NCBI RefSeq assembly: GCF_048544455.1 | Contig: NC_133534.1 | Span: forward strand, 33,356,217-33,420,216 | Direction: 5' to 3' | DNA from: Silene latifolia | Lineage: Eukaryota; Streptophyta; Magnoliopsida; Caryophyllales; Caryophyllaceae | Length of the DNA: 64,000 nucleotides | Part shown: positions 10,632-21,152 of the stretch, in pieces | Layout of the letters: every line of letters begins with the position of its first letter | How positions within the stretch are numbered: the first letter of the stretch is position 1 | Notes under the pieces: generated by a model | The model's database searches: none | What the model saw: only the letters and a program-made list of their open reading frames with translations | What the model was told of the DNA's origin: nothing | Program-made: the position numbers and the translations under genes

Positions 10632-12257
10632 TGAATCTCCTTTTCTTCTTCATTCTCATCTTTGCGCTCCGCCTTTCAGGTAACTCTCCTATAAAACCGT
10701 CCATCAACCATTTAATTAAACACAAAAAAACTTACAATTATTCAACTTTAAAACATCGATCATCACTATAAATTGAAACCCACGTCTCACGTTACCCTGT
10801 TTACATAACAAAATCTTACTATTGCTATTGGGTCGGGTCGTATTCGTAAGTCATAACTCGTAAGACGGTGCTGTGAAACAAATTGTATTCTTACTATATT
10901 TGTTTTGACAATTCAATGAATAGCATCATCAAGAACCAGCAAAGGAACGTCATTTAGACTAGTGAACAAGTGCAGTCACACAGTATGGCCGGGCCTACTT
11001 TCAAGCGCTAAGTCGCCACCGTTACCTACTACCGGTTTTGCCCTGAAACCCGACAAGTCCCGAACCTTGACCTTCCCTCATTCCTGGTCGGGTCGGATAT
11101 GGGGTCGGACCCACTGTTCAGTCAACGCTGCTGGTAAATTCTCCTGTCTCACCGGCGATTGCGCCTCTGGCAAGGTCTCGTGTGGCGGTGCAGGTGCTAT
11201 TCCTCCTGCCACCCTCGCTGAATTCACCCTTAACGGCACAGGTAGGTTTGTAACTTTTACTCTCCACTAATTATAAAATAAGACAGTCTTTGTTCGCCCG
11301 CTGAAATTTCTCGCCCCCTAACTGCAAATCCTAGCTCCGTCACTGATACTAGAACGGATTATCCACTAGTCTTGGATAAAAGTATAAGACGGACTCATAC
11401 AAATCAACTAGTCAATTAGTTTGACGATTTCATATTCTGATTAATTGTTTAGGTGGACTAGACTTTTACGACGTTAGCCTTGTGGACGGATACAACCTCC
11501 CAATACTAGTAGCGCCTCGTGGAGGTCACGGAGGTGATTGCAGTCCAACAGGGTGTTTGGTTGATTTAAATGAAGGGTGCCCTAAAGAGTTGAGTGTGAT
11601 TACGACACGTGGAAATGCTAGCAAGAGTATCAAAGTTGGAACTGCAGTGGCATGTAGGAGTGCTTGTGAGGCGTTTGGGAAACCGGAGTATTGTTGCAGT
11701 GAAGGGTTTAATACGCCTGATACTTGTCATCCATCGGTGTACTCGACTTTGTTTAAGCAAGCTTGTCCACGGTCGTATACCTATGCGTATGATGATAAGA
11801 CTAGTACCTTCACTTGTGCTTCCGCGGACTATATCATTGTCTTTTGTCCTCCTCCGTACACAAGGTAACAGTTCTTGATGTTGTGTTTAAAACCTTGCTA
11901 TAATCTGGTGTGTGAGACCGTCTCATTTAAACACTAGTAATCCTAACGGTACTAATACCATATCTAATTGTTCTTCTGGCCACAACCTAACTAGGTCTTC
12001 CCTCCTGGTTTCCTGATAGTCCTATAATCTTTTATAATCTGTTGTGTGAGACCGTCTCATTTAAGCATTTGTGACAGTAAGCTCAATTGTTTTGTGGGAG
12101 CTGTTGCAGCAACAAATTACTGGGAGCGAGAAGAATGGCAGGTGAATTGCCATTGGTGAACAAAACAATGATGCACCTGCGTTCAAGGGGTATCAAAGGC
12201 AACAAGGCATCCCCAGGTTTATCCCCAGGTTTGGCTTTTCCTCCATTTTCTTGCTAA
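10632..12257 (+). CDS. Thaumatin-like protein (TLP) gene 1, four exons
   Basis: Proposed exons are 10632-10680, 10924-11241, 11453-11864 and 12110-12257, giving 308 residues; all introns are GT-AG. Residues 1-16 (MNLLFFFILIFALRLS) are a signal peptide, so the product is secreted. The TLP domain has all 16 cysteines of the family, the acidic-cleft residues (GRIWGRTHC, LAEFTL, DFYDVSLVDGYNLP) and the AYDDKTSTFTC block. TLPs (PR-5, glycoside hydrolase 64-like fold) act in the apoplast in defence, some binding or cutting beta-1,3-glucans. Exon 4 is less certain: its GELPLVNKTMM matches the tail found after the TLP domain in many plant members, and the donor lies where the paralogue at 47206 has one. 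If that intron is not spliced, the frame stops at 11868, giving 260 residues. A further short exon near 12290 is possible. The paralogue lacks the intron after FTLNGT. Confidence 0.85.
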
Positions 12258-13267
12258 TGACATAACATTCATCGGAAATTTCAGAGCGGTATGTAGTAGA
12301 AGAGAGAAGTGGCCGTGGGAGTCTTATTTCGACCCCATCAGCTCCTTCAAACTTCTACCGGTTCCACTTTCTGAATTTCACACTGAACCTTTTGTTGTCC
12401 GAAAAATGTAAATATCGACCATACACGTTTTGCCGCCTCTATTTACTCCTTGCACGGTCATTTTTGAACTTAATCTACCCTATGTGATTCCTAAACATCT
12501 AGAAGAGACTTTCTATCCTAACTAAATCCTAAGTGCCAATCTATGCTTGTTTTGAACATAACTTAACATACGGTCATCCAGGGACGGACGCAGGATTTTA
12601 TTTAAGGGAGGGCACTTGAATTTTTTTTACTAAAAGAATGTTTATCCAGGGGCGGACACTGGATTTTACTTAAGGGAGGGCACCAGGATTTTTTTTATAA
12701 AAAAAATGTTTGGTTTTGCATTTTTTTTTTACTAAAAGAATGTTTGTTTTTGCATATTTTTTCCCAAAAAATAATACAAAAAGTAATGCTCTTGGTGGGA
12801 TTTGAACCCTAGTGAGCTCATTTAGAAAGTGAAGCTCCAACTATTAGTCAGTTGTAGATTAATGCTATTAATAAATACCAATAACAAATAATTTCTAAAG
12901 TTATGGTGTTTATTATGTGATCTGATTAGAATATGTCTAAGATGCTTATAATATTCTCTCTAACTTGTACGGAGTACTATAAATAGAGAGGCTTAATGTT
13001 TGCCATAACTAACCTAAGTCTAAGTGTTATATCTCTCTAAAACACCTCTTGTATGCCTTGTAAAATATATTCTCTTCTTCACACAAAAAAAAATATAAAC
13101 TTTCTCTTATCTATAATCTTGTCTAACAAATTCATAACAATACTCTTAAATATATATTGATTCTGTCAACCCTTTTTTGTGGCTGTGCTCACTATATATA
13201 TGTGTCCTAATCTTGGTATCAAGTCATGGCAGATTAAGCTTTGCCTCTTATCCTCTAAAGAGTTTTA
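12258..13267. other. Intergenic DNA with a duplicated TE-like segment and a possible LTR remnant
   Basis: Two adjacent imperfect copies of a roughly 65-bp segment (about 12580-12720) share GGAYTTTAYTTAAGGGAGGG. Near 12960-13220 are a TATA-like TATAAATAGAGAGG and, at the far side, TTGGTATCAAGTC, which resembles a Met primer site; this could be the LTR end of an old copia-like element, but the expected CA end is missing. No gene seen. Confidence 0.35.
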
Positions 13268-13289
13268 AGTAAATAATGATCAATCGGCG

Positions 13290-13795
13290 GCAATCATTGA
13301 CACGACCCGAAAACACGACACGAACCCGACACGAAGTTAGCGGGTTAGGGTCAAGATGTTGTGACCCATTTAAGTAATTGGGTTGACACGACACGACACG
13401 AAACTTAAATGGGTCGGGTTAGGGTTGATGTCTTTTGACACGAACCCGACACGAATAACTCATTTATTTAAAATTGTCTTAATATATTTGGATTGAGTCA
13501 ATAATTCAACAAAACAACTTAAAAATTAGCATTTTGATTCATCATTTTTGGGTTAATAGGTTATAAAGCGTAGTTTATTGAAATAGTTTATTGGGTTAAA
13601 CGGGTTAAGTGGGTTAAAAATGACCTGCATAAAGATAAATGGGTTAAACAGGTCGGGTTGGGTTATAGAAAAATTAAATGGGTCGGGTTAGGGTTGAGAC
13701 AAATGACCCGTTTATGTAATTGGGTCGGGTTAGGGTTGAGGTAGTAGTGACCCGTTTAATATTGACACGAACACGACACGACCTGATCAGCTCTA
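13290..13795. repeat. Repeat built of ACACGACCCG and GGGTCGGGTTAGGGTT motifs
   Basis: Many short copies of CACGACACGA and GGGTCGGGTTAGGGTTGA lie in opposite orientation at the two ends, flanking an AT-rich centre. This layout is common in non-autonomous hAT-type elements of plants. A clean target duplication was not found, so the class is uncertain. Confidence 0.45.
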
Positions 13796-13796
13796 T

Positions 13797-13977
13797 TCGG
13801 GTCACGGCTCCATTCTGGGATTCGATTGATTCATTTCGATTGATTACTTCCTCCATTCGATTGATTGGGATTGTTTCGATTCGATTCGATTCGATTGGCT
13901 CCATTCGATTCGATTGGATTGATTCGATTCAACTCCATTCATTCGATTCACTCTAAAAAGCCAGAAAGAACATGGCC
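13797..13977. mobile_element. Right-hand remnant of a Tourist-like MITE with GATTC repeats
   Basis: Runs of CGATT/GATTC are followed by AAAGCCAGAAAGAACATGGCC, the same terminal sequence as the Tourist-like elements at 14691 and 32124. TTA follows. The left end is missing. Confidence 0.55.
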
Positions 13978-14064
13978 TTAGTGGGTCTTCCACAACATAA
14001 ATTCACATTAAACATAAGAAAAAGAATATGAGAAAATAATACCATGGCTGCATGGAGTTCTATG

Positions 14065-14620
14065 TAGGGGTGTTCAGAATAAATCGAACCAAAAAACCGT
14101 CCATTTTTAAGGTTCGATTAACCGAACCGTTTCGACAAAGCGGTTCGTTGAACCGAACCGTTACCTTTATTATGGAAAAGGTTCGGTTAAGGTTCGCAAT
14201 TTTAGATAACCGGTTAACCGCGAACCGAACCGTTTCACAAAAAAGTAAGCAAAAAATTAAAATATTATATAAAAAACTGTTCTTTCGTTTAATTTTCTTA
14301 GTGTATGCAAATTTAAAATTTCTTAAATTGATTAATGCTAAAGTTTAGCTTATTAACTTTATTGTTGGGTATAATATATAATGAAAATTTAATTAAACTA
14401 TTAGAAAAAGTTAACGAAAACTGAAAAAAAAAAGAGTAATATAGAACGATTATCAGTTAACCGGTAACCGAACCGCTAATAACCGTTTAAAGTGGTTAAC
14501 CGAACCGTTTATAACCGTTTCTACGGTGCGGTTTAGGTTCGGAGTTTTGCCAAACCGAACCGTGTGCGAACCGAATTAAATTAGAGGTTCGGTGAACCGA
14601 ACCGCGAATGAACACCCATA
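14065..14620. mobile_element. hAT-type MITE, 556 bp
   Basis: The 12-bp terminal inverted repeats TAGGGGTGTTCA / TGAACACCCATA are flanked by a perfect 8-bp duplication GTTCTATG (14057-14064 and 14621-14628), the hAT signature. The ends are filled with many copies of AACCGAACCG/GGTTCGGTT around an AT-rich centre. No transposase; small reading frames inside are chance. Confidence 0.9.
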
Positions 14621-14835
14621 GTTCTATGTGTCTCATACCTTGATGTGGAAATTGATGAATAGAAGAATCACCTCGCTTTTATGACCATAAGGCCCTGTTC
14701 TTTTGGACTGAAATTGTCGAATCAACCGAATCGAATCGAACTTAATGGAGCTGAATCGAATCGAATCAACTTAATAGAGTTGAATCGAATCGAATCGAAT
14801 CGATTCGAATCGAACTAAATCGAATCAAATAAAAA

Positions 14836-14958
14836 TAAAAAGATAATAATAATAACAACAATAACAATAACAATAACAATAACAATAACAATAACAATAA
14901 CAATAACAATAACAATAACAATAATAATAATAATGATAATAATAATAATAATAATAAA
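14836..14958. repeat. Microsatellite, (AAC/AAT)n
   Basis: Alternating AACAAT units passing into pure AAT units. Similar AT-rich triplet runs lie at 19690-20220 in the right half of the same Tourist-like element. Confidence 0.95.
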
Positions 14959-15043
14959 TATTATTCATTATTATTATTATTAATATATTAATATAATCTA
15001 ATAAGTAATATAAAAATTGCGATCGTAACCTAGCTTCGCAACC

Positions 15044-16258
15044 ATGGCCCGGGGCCGGCCGCCTAGGGCAGGGGAGCCTCCCGTTCCTACTGCTTCTGTG
15101 GAAAATACTTCTGTGGTTGTTGAAGACGTGACTGATGAGCCCGATGAGACTGTTATGCCGCCGTTGGGCAAGGCTCCACAAACGGGGACTGCATCGACTT
15201 CTGGGACGAAGGCGACTTCTCCTGTGAGTACTACTTCGAAAACTTACTCTCAGGTACTGAAGAATTCCTCTAAAGGTATGAATCTTTCATTCTTCCCTGT
15301 GGTTGACTCCTCGGTTAGTATTGAGGAAGAGGATATTGTTAAAGAGGTTGAATATTGGCAAACTGCTCTTGTGGGCACTGTTCTGGGTAGGCAATCTACG
15401 CTAGTTCAGATTGAGAGCTTGGTTTCTAAGTATTGGACACATATCACAACCCTAGAGATTCTGTATTTTGCAAAGGGCTGGTACTATTTCAGGTTTGCAA
15501 GTGCGGAAGACATGGAAAAAATTCGCTCAGATACTTGGAACGTGAATGGATTCCCTCTAGTCTTTAAACCGTGGAGCCCTACAGTGGTGGATGAGTTAAA
15601 TGTTACTCATGTTCCTGTGTGGGTGCTATTTCCCAATCTTGACCCTTGTTTTTGGTCGAACTCTGGCTTGAGTAAGGTTGTTAGTGCAGTTGGCAATCCT
15701 ATTTGTGCTGATGAACACACCACCAACAAAAACAAGTTGGCTTTTGCTCGAATCTTAATTGATGTTGATCTCTCAAAGGAGCTTCCAAAGGCAGTTCAGA
15801 TTCAATCCCCTTATCGTGGCACACTTTTGCAGAAGATTGATTATGAATGGGTCCCCCACTTTTGTACTGCCTGTAAAAAGGTTGGGCACACCAAGGACAA
15901 ATGCAATCCTGCTGGTAAACCTAAGGCTAAAACTAAGACTGTTTATAGGCCTAAGCAAACTGTGGACTCTCAGCAGGTAGTTGCTTCTTCAACTGCTACT
16001 GGGAGTACTCCCAAAACTCCTGAGAAGAAGAAATCTCCTGTGAAGACAATTGTTGCTACTAAACTTTCCAACAGATTTTCTGTACTTCAGGATGGAAACT
16101 TAATTGAGCCTGATCATACTGCAGAGTCTCCTTCTGAGGTTGTTGTACTGGACACTGAGGGTGAGCACTCTGTCAGTGAGACTAAGGATGCTGTGGTTTT
16201 TGAGTTGGATCCTGGGGACGCTACTGCCTCCCATGATCCTCACCATATGGAACATTAG
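15044..16258 (+). CDS. LINE ORF1 protein, 404 aa, intact
   Basis: The start is MARGRPPRAGEP, a basic N-terminus usual for plant LINE ORF1. Residues about 100-230 match the DUF4283-type nucleic-acid-binding domain of plant LINE ORF1 proteins (FAKGWYYFRFASAEDMEKI, FPLVFKPWSP). A CCHC zinc knuckle, CTACKKVGHTKDKC, follows near residue 275. The Lys/Pro/Ser-rich C-terminus overlaps the start of ORF2 by 26 bp in another frame. The expected role is binding LINE RNA in the ribonucleoprotein. The frame is uninterrupted. Confidence 0.88.
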   Translation: MARGRPPRAGEPPVPTASVENTSVVVEDVTDEPDETVMPPLGKAPQTGTASTSGTKATSPVSTTSKTYSQVLKNSSKGMNLSFFPVVDSSVSIEEEDIVKEVEYWQTALVGTVLGRQSTLVQIESLVSKYWTHITTLEILYFAKGWYYFRFASAEDMEKIRSDTWNVNGFPLVFKPWSPTVVDELNVTHVPVWVLFPNLDPCFWSNSGLSKVVSAVGNPICADEHTTNKNKLAFARILIDVDLSKELPKAVQIQSPYRGTLLQKIDYEWVPHFCTACKKVGHTKDKCNPAGKPKAKTKTVYRPKQTVDSQQVVASSTATGSTPKTPEKKKSPVKTIVATKLSNRFSVLQDGNLIEPDHTAESPSEVVVLDTEGEHSVSETKDAVVFELDPGDATASHDPHHMEH

Positions 16259-19200
16259 GGGTCTAAATGACCCCTTAAAGCAGCAAGAGGCTCACCAACT
16301 CTTGCTGGATAAAAAGGTGGACTGTGGGCTTTGATTGAGACCCATGTAAAGCACACAGCCATTATGGATATTAGTAGTAGATTTCTTCCTTACCAACTTG
16401 TTCATAATAATGATATGCATTACAATGGTCATATCTGGATTTTTTGGAAACCTGTTGCTGTTGCTCTCACTGTTCTTCACAAGTCTGCTCAGCATATACA
16501 CTGTTCTCTCCTCTATATTGCCTCCCAAAAGCATATGGAGGTTACTTTTGTGTATGCTTTTAATGCTAGACTTGATAGAAGGGGGCTTTGGTCTCATCTT
16601 CGGTCCATTTCCTCTCAGGTTACAGTGCCTTGGTTATGCTTTGGAGATTTTAATGTTGTTCTAAATATTGATGAAAGGCTGGGCTCTTCTCATGTCCAGT
16701 TAGCTGACATTGAAGAGTTTGGTCAGTGTCTTGATAATTGTAGTTTGGTGGATCACCCTGCTACTGGTTGCCATTTTACATGGAACAATAAACAGGGTGA
16801 TGGTCTCAGATGGGCTAAGTTGGATAGGATTCTGGTTTCTCCTCAGTGGTTTGCTAGTTTTCGTTCTACTGCTACTTTTCTGAATGCTGGAATCTCTGAC
16901 CACTCCCCTTGTCTGGTTCAAATTGATGGTATGGCTCCTCCTTGCAGACCCACATTCAAATATCTGAACTGCTGGGCTCTCTCCCCTCAGTTTCAGAGCA
17001 CTGTTTGCAGGAGTTGGAGCTCTCATTATTATGGTGGCCATATTGTTTCCCTGTTTCAGAAACTAAAGAAGCTTAGGAGTGGGTTAAGGAAACTTCACAC
17101 CTCCTCCTTTACTAATCTTTCTGATAGAGTGGCTACTTGCAAGTTAGCTCTTAAGCATTGCCAGGACAATCTCAGTAGTTCTCCTATGGACTCTAATCTT
17201 CTTAGGGAGGAGAGGGCTCTGGTTCAGGAGTATCTTCAGGTTAAAAGAGCTGAGATGCAAATCCTGTTCCAAAGGGCTAAGTTTCAGCATATTCAGCTTG
17301 GAGATTTAAGCTCTCAATATTTTTATGCAAATATTTCTGCCAGGAAAGTTAGGAACAACATTGGGAGCATTCTTGATGCAGCTGGTAAGCTATGTACTGG
17401 CTCTCGTGAGGTTGCTCAGGGGTTCCTTGCTTACTATTTTTCTCTGCTGGGCTCTTCTATTCCAGTTCTGCCTTTGCCTTCCCACCTTTTTCTGCATGAT
17501 ACAGTGTCTCCAGAACACTGTGGCTCCCTTATACAACCTGTGAGAGTGCCAGAGATTTTGGATGCATTGAAATCTATTGACAGAAATAAGAGCCCAGGTA
17601 TTGATGGTTACTCTTCTGGCGTCTTTTTGGATGCCTGGACTGTAGTTGGTCAGGATTTTAAGAATGTTGTTTTGGAATTCTTTCAAACTTGTTCCATGCC
17701 TAAGGTAGCTAATTCCACTTTGCTTGTCCTTGTCCCTAAGATGGATACCCCTCTTACTGTCAAAGACTTCAGACCTATAGCCTGTTGTACTACATTTTAT
17801 AAGGTCATTAGTAAAATTCTTGCTAATAGACTGAAACAGGTCCTGGACTCCATTGTTGGTCCAGAGCAAGCTGCTTTTGTGGCTGACAGAGATATTTTTG
17901 ACAATACTATGTTAGCTCATGAGCTTGTGTCTAAATATGGCCGTGCTTATCTTACTCCTAGATGTTTATTAAAGGTAGACATCAGGAAAGCTTTTGATTC
18001 AGTGAATTGGACTTTTCTCAAGGACTGTATGCTCTATCTTCATTTCCCTTCAGTTTTTGGGGACTGGGTCATGGCCTGTATTACCTCTCCTTATTACTCT
18101 TTGCTGGTAAATGGTGAAGTGCAAGGGTTTTTCCCTGGTAAATGTGGACTCAAGCAGGGTGATCACCTGTCCCCATACCTTTTTGTTCTCTGTATGGAGG
18201 TGTTATCAAGGCTTCTCAGAACACTCCCTAAGGTGAAGAACTTCTCATATCACCCAAAGTGTGTTCAGTTGAACCTTACTCACCTTATTTTTGCTGATGA
18301 TTTACTTGTCTTCACTAGAGGGGACCTCCCTTCAGTCAAAGCTGTGTCTGACTGCCTTGATCAGTTTAGCATGCTTTCAGGCTTGGTTGCTAATCCTTCT
18401 AAAACTGATCTCTATTTTGGAGTAGTTGCAGCTGATGTTAAGGATCTTATTTTGGCTGCCATTGGGTTTAGTGAAGGTAAATTCCCTTTCAGGTATTTGG
18501 GTCTGCCCTTGTTCAATGCACGGATTACCCAAGACATGTATCGGCCCCTACTTGATAAACTTAAAGCAAGCATTCTGCATTGGGCAAACAAGAATTTAAG
18601 CTATGCTGGGAAAACATTGCTTGTGAATTCAGTCATTTTTGGTTTAAACAACTTTTGGGGGGCAAGTATTTTGTTCCCTAAGGTGGTCATAAAGAAAATA
18701 AATAAGATTTGCAAGGATTTCCTGTGGGGTATTTCTGATGGAACTCGAAGGCATGCTTTCCTTAAGTGGCAATTACTATGCTCCCCAAAATTAGAGGGGG
18801 GATAGGCATAAAAGAAGTCCTAAGTTGGAATTGTGCGCAAATGATCAAATGGGTCTGGAAATTGCACAATGTACCTCAGTCTATCTGGACTAGATGGGTT
18901 CAAACTTATGTCCTTAAAGGGCAGAGTCTCTGGTTAGCAAGGCAAACAATCTCAAATTCTTGGTATTGGAACAATGTGGTTAAGATGAAGGATCTTATTC
19001 TTAATATTGCTGGCTCTTCTTCCCCTTGCAATGCAGCTGCTTGAGAGGTGTACCTATCATGCTAGGTTTGATACTAATGCTGCTTATGATCTGGTGAGAA
19101 GTAGGCATGAGCATGTGCCTTGGCATTCAATTGTCCATGGCAAAGGCTGTCATCCCAAATACTCTTTTACTGGCCTTATAGTTATGACTGATAGCCTTCC

Positions 19201-19558
19201 TACTGTGGCTAAGCTTATTACTCGTGGGTTGTTTTTGGTTAATCGCTGTGTGCTCTGTGAATGCTCTATGGAGGACCTTCACCATGTTTTCTTCAACTGC
19301 TCTTATTCTCGGCAAGTTTGGGCTGCTGTAGCTAAATGGGTGCATCTCCCCCTGTCTTTCTCCTTGGATACTATTGTTCAAGCTTTTCTTTCTGAGTTCA
19401 GGAATGGCAAGCAAAAGGCGTGCTTGATGACCTCTTTCCACTTTATCTGGAAGGAAAGGAATTCTAGGATTTTTAAGGGGACTAAGTCCTCGTCTGATTC
19501 TCTTTGTATTGTTATTAAACGTGTTGTCTCATTGTGTCTGTATGGCTCTTTTGCCTAG
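16233..19558 (+). pseudogene. LINE ORF2: endonuclease, reverse transcriptase, zinc-binding domain; damaged
   Basis: It begins MILTIWNIRGLND, 26 bp inside the end of ORF1. The APE-type endonuclease shows the expected Asn (WNIRGLN), Glu (IETHVK), GDFN and SDHSP motifs. The RT follows with LKVDIRKAFDSVNW, GLKQGDHLSPYLF and the catalytic LIFADDLLVF, then a C-terminal zf-RVT domain (AAYDLVRSRHEHVPWHSI, CVLCECSMEDLHHVFFNC). There is no RNase H domain. Three lesions are visible: a one-base loss near 16325, one missing G in the G run near 18795, and a frame change near 19040 where about 100 residues that normally precede zf-RVT also seem to be missing. The long central stretch (16331-18805) is open. 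Not autonomous as it stands. Confidence 0.88.
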
Positions 19559-19986
19559 GTTTTTTGTTGGTTATTTTCTTTTTTAGGGGGCCTCCTTGGT
19601 CTCCTTTGTAGGAAAGGGTGACAAGGATCTTGTATGCAACACTTATTTTGTTGAAATAAAAGATCTATAACTTTTCTGCAAAAAAATAAGTAATATAAAA
19701 AATAAATATACTAATATAATAATAAATATAGTAGTAATAATAATAATATATTAGTAATATAAATGATAATATTATTATTAATATTATAATATATTAAATA
19801 ATATAATATATTAATAATAATAACTAAAAAACAAATATGATAAGTATAATATAAATATTATAAATAATAATAATTAATATAAATAATAATAATAAAAGTA
19901 ATATAATAATTTATTAATACAATAATAATAAATATGTTATTAATAATATTAATATAAATCAATATATTAATAAAATAATAAATATA

Positions 19987-20025
<39 letters not shown>

Positions 20026-20488
20026 TTAATACACTAATATTTCCATAAATCATAAATCATAATAATATAATAATAAATATAAATTAAATAATAATAATAA
20101 TAACTATAATAGTAATATAATAAATTTTAAAAATAAATTTTAATATAATAATAACAATAGTAAATAAATTAATATAATAATAATGATAACAATAAGAATA
20201 TAAAGTAAGAATAATAATATTAATATTAATGTTGAAATAAACTAATCTGAACTGAACTGAACTGATCTGAACAGAACTGAACTGAACTGAACTGAATGGA
20301 GCTGAACTGAACTGAATATAGCTGAACTGAACTGAACTTATTAGAACTGAAATTAAGTCCAAAAGAACAGGGCCTAAGAACCCAAAAGTTATCTTCTCAT
20401 ATCCTTGTACCTACATGGTTAAAAAAAGGATATAACTCATTACTTTTAAAAATTTCAAAGGATGGATAATAAAAACCAACTTTGTTAT

Positions 20489-21053
20489 TGATGGGGCATA
20501 TTCTGCACCGCTGACCAAGTCAACATATTGAGCAAGGTCAAAGATATCCACAGCAAAGTCAACGACTCAGACAGTCTAGCCGAAGCAACCCATCGGCCTG
20601 TCACCTGGGTCTCGGCCTGGCAACCCGCCAGCCGGGGCACATATCCGCGTACTCATATCCAAGACCCCTCGGTCGGCCTGCCATGGGTCCATCGGCCGAG
20701 GGTAGAACGGTCTTTCCACCTGCTAGCCACTTGGCCACTACGTGACAAAAGGTGAAAATCTATAAATACTCCTCAACCTTCATTGAGGAAAGGATCCACA
20801 AAAATTAACCTAATAACCACTATTCATCTGGTAATATCTTCCTTATCTCTCTACATTTTACTCTTAGCCAAGTAACAACAACTTACCTCTCTAAGTTAAC
20901 TGACTTGAGCGTCGGAGTGAGTACGCTCGGCCAAAGCCGAGCCCTCAGTTTGTTCATCGTTTCAGGAGAGATCAAAGGAGGATTCAAGCAAAGACGTCAT
21001 TCTACAAGCTACGAGTGGTAACAAATATCTGCTCTGGAATTACACCCGGAACA
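20489..21053 (+). repeat. Element C 5' LTR
   Basis: 565 bp with ends TGATGGGGCA and CCCGGAACA. TATAAATACT at 20761 is the likely promoter TATA box. The region just before the primer site includes GAGCGTCGGAGTGAGTACGC, conserved in B and D. Confidence 0.93.
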
Positions 21054-21055
21054 AT

Positions 21056-21073
21056 TGGCGCCGTCTGTGGGGA
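21056..21073 (+). other. Element C primer-binding site
   Basis: TGGCGCCGTCTGTGGGGA lies two bases after the LTR. The first nine bases match the 3' end of plant tRNA-Asp, used by Tat/Athila-type elements; the rest matches only in part, so the exact tRNA is uncertain. Confidence 0.75.
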
Positions 21074-21152
21074 AAGACACTAGAAGCTAGTCATAATCAT
21101 TCCCAAACAAAAAAAAAAATATACACAAAAACCCACCCAAGAAGCTAAGAGG

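Larger units (their letters stand above)
15017..19685 (+). mobile_element. Full-length plant L1-type LINE with 16-bp target duplication
   Basis: The body holds two overlapping reading frames (ORF1 15044-16258, ORF2 16233-19558), a short 3' region and a terminal A run. It is flanked by the perfect 16-bp direct repeat ATAAGTAATATAAAAA (15001-15016 and 19686-19701), the product of target-primed reverse transcription. The 5' leader before ORF1 is only 27 bp, so slight 5' truncation is possible. ORF2 is damaged (see its entry). The perfect long duplication argues for a fairly recent insertion. Confidence 0.9.
14691..20374. mobile_element. Tourist-like (PIF/Harbinger) element carrying a LINE insertion
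   Basis: Inverted ends GGCCCTGTTCTTTTGGACT... and ...AGTCCAAAAGAACAGGGCC are flanked by the 3-bp duplication TAA (14688-14690 and 20375-20377), as expected for PIF/Harbinger. The interior is GAATC/ACTGA-type and (AAT/AAC)n simple sequence, with no transposase. Removing the LINE (15017-19685 plus its duplication) leaves about 1.0 kb. Confidence 0.8.

Noticed and set aside
12839-13216. Solo LTR of a copia element
   Set aside because: A TATA-like box and a near-match to a Met primer site are present, but neither LTR end nor a target duplication can be fixed; kept only as a possible remnant.
14825-15181. Minus-strand frame rich in Tyr/Cys
   Set aside because: Translation of the (AAC/AAT)n microsatellite.
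16398-19441. Several further frames on both strands within the LINE
   Set aside because: Shadows of ORF1 and ORF2 in other frames; none carries a domain.
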